DNA from: an uncultured Bacteroidota bacterium | Lineage (GTDB): Bacteria; Bacteroidota; Bacteroidia; Bacteroidales; CAIWKO01 | DNA length: 36,212 bases | Direction: 5' to 3' | NCBI GenBank assembly: GCA_937934705.1 | Contig: CALGYY010000078.1 | Coordinates: forward strand, 1-36,212 | Shown here: piece by piece, positions 30,788 through 36,212 of the stretch | Numbering within the stretch: the stretch's first letter is position 1 | Layout of the letters: the number at the start of each line of letters is the position of its first letter | The notes under the pieces: model-generated | What the model was told of the DNA's origin: nothing | What the model saw: only the letters and a program-made list of their open reading frames with translations | Databases searched by the model: none | Program-made: the position numbers and the translations under genes

Positions 30788-32082
30788 AAAGCAAGTTCAG
30801 TTTCCCCCTGCTTCAGGATGCCGACCTCAAAGGAAAAATCGTTCTGGTGCGCGTTGACCACAATGTGGTGAAGAAGGGACTCATACATGATCCGTACAGG
30901 ATAGACGCGACCATTGGAACCCTTTACTATATCAATGCAAAAGGCGGAAAGATCATCCTGATGACCCATGTGGGGCGTCCCAAGAACAAAAAAACGGGCG
31001 AAATTGCGGTCGGGGAAGATACTTCCGTACAGCCTATCGTGGACTATCTGCAGAACAAGCTGCACATCACCCTGAAGGTTCCGGAATTCCAGCCTCACGG
31101 GAACAGTGGTTATCTCGGTATTGAAACCAGCATCAACCACCTGATCCGCGACCTTCGTGAAAACGTGATCGACGGCATATACCTGCCCAATACCCGCTGG
31201 TTTGCCGGGGAAGAAGCAAAAGGGGAGGAGGCTGACCGGTTTGCGTATCAACTGGCCGGACTGGCTGATCTTTTCGTGAATGATGCTTTCGGAAGTTGGC
31301 AGCCGCATGCCTCCACGGTGGGGGTGACGCGCTACCTCCATTCTTTCGCCGGTTTTCTGATGCAGAAGGAGATCACCAACCTCGACAGGATCTTCAAACC
31401 GGAAAGACCATTCGTGGCGGTGGTGGCCGGAGCAAAATTCGACACCAAGGTGGATTCACTGAATGCCCTGCTTAAGATCTGTGATCATCTGGTACTCGGG
31501 GGTGTTATTTACAATGCATATCTCTGTGCCAAATACGGTTTTGAGATCAGTGGCATCGGGGCCGATGATCTGGAACACGCCAGGGCTTTTGTGGATTTTG
31601 AGAAAGACTATCCCGGCAAACTGATAGAATTACCCTATATCGTGGAGTCCGACAGCATGGAAGGCAAGATAGACGGACAATTCAGAACCCACGACATCCG
31701 GAAACTGAAAGCGGGAACCCGGCTGAATTATGTGCTCGATGCCGATCCCGCCTCATTTCATGAGCCTGATGTGCTGAAGATTTTCAGCGAAGCACACACC
31801 ATTTTTGTCAACGCCGTGATGGGTTTCACCCCTCATTTTAATGAAGGCACCATTGCCCTGGATGAGCTGATCGACAAGAATCTGAAGGCCGTGAAGCTTT
31901 ATGGAGGCGGAGATACCATGCAGGAACTGAAACGCCTTTTACCGGGATTATACATCGTGGCCCTGGATAACCCCATGTATTATATTTTCACCGGGGGCGG
32001 TGCGGTTTTAAAGGCGATACAGGAAAACAGTGTTTACGGGATGGAACCGGTAAAAGCACTGGTGGCGCAAAAGAAACTGTAA
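30784..32082 (+). CDS. Phosphoglycerate kinase, divergent form
   Basis: The product is 432 aa, longer than the usual 390-400. Most substrate-site motifs are recognisable: VLVRVDHNVV (for VRVDFNVP), R39, THVGRPK (His62, Arg65), PNTRWF (Arg138), GAKFDTKV (Lys218, Lys222), LYGGGDT and FTGGGAVL. Manual alignment shows changes: the AHRAHAS motif reads SWQPHAS, so the Arg that binds 3-phosphoglycerate is Gln173, and GPMGVFE reads AVMGFTP. The reaction is the glycolytic ADP phosphorylation step if activity is kept. It overlaps the nitroreductase by 4 nt and the convergent dgkA by 49 nt. It may be the only pgk or a paralogue; the window cannot tell. Confidence 0.85.
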   Translation: MKSKFSFPLLQDADLKGKIVLVRVDHNVVKKGLIHDPYRIDATIGTLYYINAKGGKIILMTHVGRPKNKKTGEIAVGEDTSVQPIVDYLQNKLHITLKVPEFQPHGNSGYLGIETSINHLIRDLRENVIDGIYLPNTRWFAGEEAKGEEADRFAYQLAGLADLFVNDAFGSWQPHASTVGVTRYLHSFAGFLMQKEITNLDRIFKPERPFVAVVAGAKFDTKVDSLNALLKICDHLVLGGVIYNAYLCAKYGFEISGIGADDLEHARAFVDFEKDYPGKLIELPYIVESDSMEGKIDGQFRTHDIRKLKAGTRLNYVLDADPASFHEPDVLKIFSEAHTIFVNAVMGFTPHFNEGTIALDELIDKNLKAVKLYGGGDTMQELKRLLPGLYIVALDNPMYYIFTGGGAVLKAIQENSVYGMEPVKALVAQKKL

Positions 32083-32423
32083 AAGTGCGGAAGCAGGATA
32101 AGCACACCGCAAACCGCGGCCGATAAGGCCACGATCAGCACCGCGGCCGCCGAAAGGTCTTTGACTTTTGCAATCGCAGGATGCTGTTCCGGGTGCAGAT
32201 GATCGCAGAGTTTTTCAATGGCCGTATTCACAGCCTCGGCCCCCAGAACGGCCCCGATGCAGATGGCCGTCACCATCCATTCATAGAGCGTGAAACCAAA
32301 CACCAGGCCCAGGCCTGTCATCGCTACTCCGATGAGCAATTCAATGATGGCGTTGGGTTGCGAAAATAACAATCCCAGACCACGAAAGGCAAAGCTGAAT
32401 GAGCGGGCACGTTGACGGATCAT
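32034..32423 (-). CDS. dgkA: Diacylglycerol kinase DgkA-type
   Basis: The product is 129 aa from ATG 32423; the upstream frame extension is rejected because it would run into the neighbouring gene. Three membrane segments fit the prokaryotic DgkA family: IELLIGVAMTGLGLVFGFTL, MVTAICIGAVLG and a third, AAVLIVALSAAVCGVLILLP. Between the second and third lies the signature EAVNTAIEKLCDHL. It phosphorylates diacylglycerol (or undecaprenol) in the inner membrane. It overlaps the preceding membrane-protein gene by 4 nt and the opposite pgk 3' end by 49 nt. Confidence 0.92.
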   Translation of the reverse strand: MIRQRARSFSFAFRGLGLLFSQPNAIIELLIGVAMTGLGLVFGFTLYEWMVTAICIGAVLGAEAVNTAIEKLCDHLHPEQHPAIAKVKDLSAAAVLIVALSAAVCGVLILLPHFYSFFCATSAFTGSIP

Positions 32424-33151
32424 CGCTTGAAACTTTCTTTGTTGAAATAATTGATGTACCAGATATGCGCTGTAGCGATCAGGTGCATGCAGGCACCGGC
32501 TGCGAAAATCCACCACTGGAAATTCCGGGGGATGAAGCTGCAGGCATAGGCCAGCAGTTCAGGATCTGATGAATTCGTGAGCAAACTACCCACACTGTAA
32601 ACCGCCAGCATATGGCGGGTGTATTCTTCAGTGTACGCCGCAATCACCACGAGAGATCCCGCGATCAGGAGCAACCAGTGAAGCGGGCGGGTTCTGACTT
32701 TTTGCTGCCGTCCGGAAAAGTAAAGGATGATACAGGCCAGCAGTATCATCATCAGTGAATTGATCACCGGTGCGATCACCGGTCCTACCCAGGTGACCGG
32801 GATCAGGAACAGAATATCCATGGTCATCAGCGAGGAGGGCCAGGCCAGCAGCAGGAAGAGGAATACGTAATAGAAGATATCCCAAATGGCAAAAGCAAAG
32901 ATGAAAAACGCAAAGCGTTCGATCCGGTTTTTCCCCGCGAAAAACGCCACCCCCAGCAACATGATGAGGGTGGCGGCTTCACGCAGAAGCTCCGTAAGCG
33001 CGATGTCAGCATTGATCAGGCGGAGCGGAAAGGCAAAACCATCCGGATAGTAAAGTTCGCGCAGGTAAACGACAACAGCCGTTTCAAGGAACCCCATGGC
33101 GATAGCGAATATGCATACGCCCATTATCCGGCGGATCATCTGACCATTCAT
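32420..33151 (-). CDS. Multi-pass membrane protein of unknown function
   Basis: The product is 243 aa from ATG 33151; a GTG directly before it is an alternative. I do not recognise a named family. About six membrane segments are visible: VCIFAIAMGFLETAVVVYL, AATLIMLLGVAFFAG, FFIFAFAIWDIFYYVFLFLL, APVINSLMMILLACIILYF, LHWLLLIAGSLVVIAAY and WWIFAAGACMHLIATAHIW. Polar residues inside the helices (Glu in GFLETAVVVY, Asp in IWDIFYY) suggest a transport or catalytic role. It lies in the operon LRR protein - 157-aa protein - this gene - dgkA, with the dgkA start overlapping its stop. Confidence 0.85.
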   Translation of the reverse strand: MNGQMIRRIMGVCIFAIAMGFLETAVVVYLRELYYPDGFAFPLRLINADIALTELLREAATLIMLLGVAFFAGKNRIERFAFFIFAFAIWDIFYYVFLFLLLAWPSSLMTMDILFLIPVTWVGPVIAPVINSLMMILLACIILYFSGRQQKVRTRPLHWLLLIAGSLVVIAAYTEEYTRHMLAVYSVGSLLTNSSDPELLAYACSFIPRNFQWWIFAAGACMHLIATAHIWYINYFNKESFKR

Positions 33152-33162
33152 CACTGCAGCCC

Positions 33163-33636
33163 TCAGGAAGCAACAGCTCCCGTTTTCCGTTCAAGCTTAT
33201 CAATGGCACTCCTCACCTGGTACGAAAAGAATACCAGCCCGGAATATACCATCACGAAAGCGTTGAAAAAGTTGGCCTGTACCAGACCTTCCGACATCCC
33301 TTCCCTGCCCGCGATCAGAACGGCCAGAAATGCAAACACCGCGTTGATCAGTGTGATCAGCGGGGCATGTCTGACGATGACCGCGTGCGGATCCAGTTCG
33401 TGAACCATTTTCCGGTCGATAAAATAGGAGGGAAGCAGTATGGCAAATACATAGGCCACACAGGCCAGGCCGTGCAGGAACAGGCCCAGGAAAATATACA
33501 GAAAGATGTCCTCTTCACGATGGTTCCATTCCAGATGGTCGTTGAAAACCAGCAGCATGAGGAAAAAGGTCCCGAAACTTACAGCCAGCGTTTTGACCAT
33601 GGCCAGCAGGCTGACAACAAACATGTTGATTTTCAT
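33163..33636 (-). CDS. Small four-helix membrane protein, unknown
   Basis: The product is 157 aa. Four membrane segments are visible: VVSLLAMVKTLAVSFGTFFLMLL, IFLYIFLGLFLHGLACVAYV, PLITLINAVFAFLAVLIAG and FNAFVMVYSGLVFFSYQV. A charged middle segment (DRKMVHELDPH) separates the second and third. No family was recognised. It lies 18 nt downstream of the LRR protein gene and 11 nt upstream of the 243-aa membrane protein gene, so it is a member of the same operon. Codon use looks like the neighbours. Confidence 0.82.
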   Translation of the reverse strand: MKINMFVVSLLAMVKTLAVSFGTFFLMLLVFNDHLEWNHREEDIFLYIFLGLFLHGLACVAYVFAILLPSYFIDRKMVHELDPHAVIVRHAPLITLINAVFAFLAVLIAGREGMSEGLVQANFFNAFVMVYSGLVFFSYQVRSAIDKLERKTGAVAS

Positions 33637-33654
33637 GGTGATATTCTTTAAATA

Positions 33655-36212
33655 TTAATAGCTGTAATCATACGAATTGTAGTAACCATAATAGATCCTG
33701 ACCCCGGGAAGACGGTCTTCCAGTTCCCGCTTCTGTTTCTTGCTCATGTATGAATCAAGATACAGGACTTTCAGTGCGGGCAGCTCATACAAGGGTGAGA
33801 AATCAGTAACTGAAGTGTTACCGGCCATGTAAAGAACTTCCAGCCTGTTCATCCCTTTCAGGAAATTAAGATCAGGCGTGTAGGTATTGGAGATCTGCAG
33901 TACACGAAGTTTTGGCAGTTGGCGCAGGGGGGCGAAATTCGTGATCTGGCAATTGGAAGCAGAAAAGGTCTCCAGATTTTTGAGATAAGCAATCGCATCA
34001 ATATTATTGACATAAGATGATGAAATATCAAGTTCTTTCAGTTTTTCAAGGCCCATCAGCGAATCCAGCGTGGTGATCTGGGTCCCGGCCATATTCAGGT
34101 ATTCCAGGTTTTTCAGATCAGCGATGGCTCCGGCATTATTCAAGCCATTATAGGAGATATCCAGTCTTTTCAGCATGGGGTAGTATGCCAGGGGATCGGC
34201 ATCCAGTATGGTATTACCCGAAATATCCAGTTCTTCCAGGTGGGTGAATACCGGCTGCACTGCTTCAGGTTTTGAATAGAAACTGCTGCGACCGCTGTAT
34301 TCACTGTAATAGGTGGTGAGAAGATACAGACTGCCGATGCTGTTGTTCTGCAGATTGATCTTTTTCAGTGACGAAAAATCCTTGAAGATCATGATCAGAC
34401 CGGCTTTGTTAGTGCCCAGGGAATTGCCCGAGAGGTCGATAGATTCCAGCTTGCTCATCACGGGAAGCTTGGTGAAATCTGCGGCCGGCTGACCACCAAG
34501 GTTCAGGTGAAGCAGGGCGGGAAATTCGCTTAACAGGCTCAGGTCCTCCACCCGCGTTCCGTTAAGATCCAGTTCCTGCAGCTTTTTGAGGTCGCGGATC
34601 ACCTTCAGATCAATACTTCCCGAATTGCTCGACAGGTTCAGGTATTCCAGTTGTTTCATTTTGGAAAGACCTGAGTAATCGGTGATATAATTATTGTTGA
34701 GCCACAGCTTGCGAAGACTGGCAATATTCGGCAGATCTGCAGTGGTGTATAACTGATTCGTGCCGAGTTTCAGTTCTTTCAGTTTCGGGAATGAGGCCAG
34801 TTCCTGGAAGGACTTCAAATGGTTATTGCTCAGATCGAGGGTTTCAATTTTATTGAAAACATTGATGAAACGCAAGGAATCCAGCTCCATATTCGTGAGC
34901 GATAAACGGGTGAAGATGCCTTCTTCACTCAGGCGGTAGATCTTACGGGCCGTTTCCTGATCCTGCCGGTTCCACGACTGCCAGCCATCCTCTTCATGCG
35001 AAGCCAGGAACTGATACATCCTGCGATTCAGTTCATCGTTGAAATCTTCACGGAAGTAAGGGGCATCCCAGTCTTTATAATCGCGGTAAGCGGTAAAACG
35101 CGACTCATATTCAGCAGGAATTCCTTCCGGAAGCTTATTGCTGTCGGCAGGAAGTGCCAGAAGTTCCGGAATTACTGCGGGCGACTCCAGGCTCAGGAGG
35201 TAATACTTATCCACGTGTTTTGATTTCTGGATGTTGAACTTGGTGATCACCAGGTCCCAGTTCTGACAGGCGAAAAGTACCAGTACAATATAGAAGGCCC
35301 AGCCATTGGAACGAAAAAGGTACCAGTTGGTTTTCTTTCCGTAAATCTTGATAAAGGTGGTGATCAGTCCCACCAGGGTAAGCACCAGCCAGATATAAAC
35401 CCCGATACGGCGGTAGGTCAGGTTGTATTCTGCAACATACAGGTAATTGCGGAATCCGGTTGAAACCAGCACCATGATATTCTGCGCGATCCACAGTATC
35501 GCCATGGCCTTGATGGCCTTGCTCTGTGCCGAGAAATTAATATGACCCCTGAAAAAGAAGAGGATGATGAGGATGGCGATCACAATGGAAATGATCATAT
35601 TGGTCGTTCCCTGGTGAACCGATTCCGAATACGTCATCCCGCTGGGTAATTCACCCGTTATCCACAGGTAATAAAGGTCCAGCACATTAACCACCAGCAG
35701 CAGCAAATTCAGCAAAACCAGCAGGATCAGACCGGAGCTGATCTCCCATTTCACATTCACCGGACGGCCGAAGATCCTGTTTTCGCGCCCCATCACCTGT
35801 GAAGCGTCGAGCATTGGCGGGCGCGCGGCGTCCCAGCGCAGCCAGGAAGGAAAATTCCGGTGATAAAAGAAACCGTAGAGGATAACAAAACCCAGAAAGG
35901 TGAACCGCACCCAGGGCCAGCTGATGAAGTCCAGCTTGATCTTGCGCGTCAGGTCGAGGAACAGGGGATTCGAACGCTGATAAAGAATAAAGAAGATCAC
36001 CACAATGATCACAATACCTGCACCTATACCCAGGCGGATCCAGAACCTGCTTCCGCGCGACTGTCCCTTGCCGTTTCTTCGCCTCACCAGATCGGCGATC
36101 ATAAAACCAATGGCCGACAAATAGGAGTACACGGCATAAAGCCCGGCCAGAACCACAGAAGAACGTTTACTGATAGCCAGTGCCGACATCAGGCTCAGCG
36201 AAACCACATTGG
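33655..36212 (-). CDS. DUF4173-like membrane protein fused to leucine-rich repeats, 5' end outside window
   Basis: The frame stays open to the right edge, so the start lies outside; a GTG at 36207 would give 850 aa. Residues about 1-330 (counted from there) contain about eight membrane segments. The pattern LDLYYLWITGELPSGMTYSE then SVHQG, and VLVSTGFRNYLYVAEYNLTY, matches my memory of DUF4173 membrane proteins. The following KYYLLSLESPAVIPELLAL also resembles the family's C-terminal tail. Residues about 430-835 hold about 15 SDS22-type leucine-rich repeats (ETLDLSNNHLKSF, LEYLNLSSNSG, LRVLQISNTYTPD), ending in a Tyr-rich tail, IYYGYYNSYDYSY. The LRR part could bind a ligand or partner; its side of the membrane is not fixed by the sequence. 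It heads an operon with two membrane proteins and dgkA. Confidence 0.85.
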   Translation of the reverse strand, partial: NVVSLSLMSALAISKRSSVVLAGLYAVYSYLSAIGFMIADLVRRRNGKGQSRGSRFWIRLGIGAGIVIIVVIFFILYQRSNPLFLDLTRKIKLDFISWPWVRFTFLGFVILYGFFYHRNFPSWLRWDAARPPMLDASQVMGRENRIFGRPVNVKWEISSGLILLVLLNLLLLVVNVLDLYYLWITGELPSGMTYSESVHQGTTNMIISIVIAILIILFFFRGHINFSAQSKAIKAMAILWIAQNIMVLVSTGFRNYLYVAEYNLTYRRIGVYIWLVLTLVGLITTFIKIYGKKTNWYLFRSNGWAFYIVLVLFACQNWDLVITKFNIQKSKHVDKYYLLSLESPAVIPELLALPADSNKLPEGIPAEYESRFTAYRDYKDWDAPYFREDFNDELNRRMYQFLASHEEDGWQSWNRQDQETARKIYRLSEEGIFTRLSLTNMELDSLRFINVFNKIETLDLSNNHLKSFQELASFPKLKELKLGTNQLYTTADLPNIASLRKLWLNNNYITDYSGLSKMKQLEYLNLSSNSGSIDLKVIRDLKKLQELDLNGTRVEDLSLLSEFPALLHLNLGGQPAADFTKLPVMSKLESIDLSGNSLGTNKAGLIMIFKDFSSLKKINLQNNSIGSLYLLTTYYSEYSGRSSFYSKPEAVQPVFTHLEELDISGNTILDADPLAYYPMLKRLDISYNGLNNAGAIADLKNLEYLNMAGTQITTLDSLMGLEKLKELDISSSYVNNIDAIAYLKNLETFSASNCQITNFAPLRQLPKLRVLQISNTYTPDLNFLKGMNRLEVLYMAGNTSVTDFSPLYELPALKVLYLDSYMSKKQKRELEDRLPGVRIYYGYYNSYDYSY

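Noticed and set aside
30703..31341. 212-aa minus-strand ORF across the nitroreductase/pgk junction
   Set aside because: It lies opposite two conserved coupled genes and has no motif or promoter of its own.

Overview
The window looks like a chromosomal segment of an anaerobic or facultatively anaerobic member of the Bacteroidota, probably Bacteroidia. Evidence: a gliding-motility lipoprotein GldH, a SusC/RagA-type TonB-linked outer membrane protein, an IPExxxVDY-type gene placed directly before pyruvate kinase, a DUF4468 protein, RNase H with an N-terminal viroplasmin domain, a KorAB 2-oxoacid:ferredoxin oxidoreductase and a 2[4Fe-4S] ferredoxin. Many genes also carry the Bacteroidota -7 promoter element TAnnTTTG. 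Most of the window is ordinary housekeeping content. No rRNA, tRNA, CRISPR array, insertion sequence or phage gene was seen.

Layout. 1-1156 (minus): gldH followed 10 nt later by a TonB-dependent receptor that runs off the left edge. 1243-2164: RNase H and an ArsR-type regulator, convergent. 2377-4985 (minus): operon add-rlmN-apt. 5102-8513 (minus): a DUF4468 protein, an M23 peptidase, and a trypsin/HtrA-like protein with TPRs that has lost catalytic residues. 8664-11547: rnr and a LytTR-type regulator whose 3' ends overlap. 11712-14155 (minus): nadA overlapping a long YwqK/MORN-like repeat protein. 14156-14724 is the only large gap; it is AT-rich, with an inverted repeat, DnaA-box-like words and a 34-codon ORF. 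14725-16563 (plus): rpiB and a lutB-like gene. 16567-19449: a fructosamine-kinase-family gene, then IPExxxVDY-pyk. 19451-22849 (minus): an unknown small protein and korAB. 23090-26371 (minus): a SusC-like receptor with no SusD beside it. 26620-28705 (plus): ferredoxin, exonuclease III and an OmpA-family lipoprotein. 28971-30134: an AT-rich DUF4143-type ATPase, probably acquired. 30236-32082 (plus): nitroreductase and a divergent phosphoglycerate kinase. 32034-36212 (minus): a DUF4173-like membrane protein fused to leucine-rich repeats (5' end outside the window), two unknown membrane proteins and diacylglycerol kinase.

How the genes work together. Several neighbours form coherent units: purine salvage (add, apt) with the ribosome/tRNA methylase rlmN, and central carbon and redox metabolism (pgk, pyk, rpiB, korAB, ferredoxin). 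The last operon links membrane proteins of unknown function to lipid recycling by DgkA. The observations most worth following up are the DUF4173-like/LRR fusion operon, the catalytically degenerate HtrA-TPR protein next to an M23 peptidase, and the pgk-like protein whose substrate-site residues differ from the canonical ones. Also of interest are a cationic small ORF and origin-like words in the 14.2-14.7 kb gap, and perfect palindromes or direct repeats at several regulator promoters. None of these is proven to be a new system.
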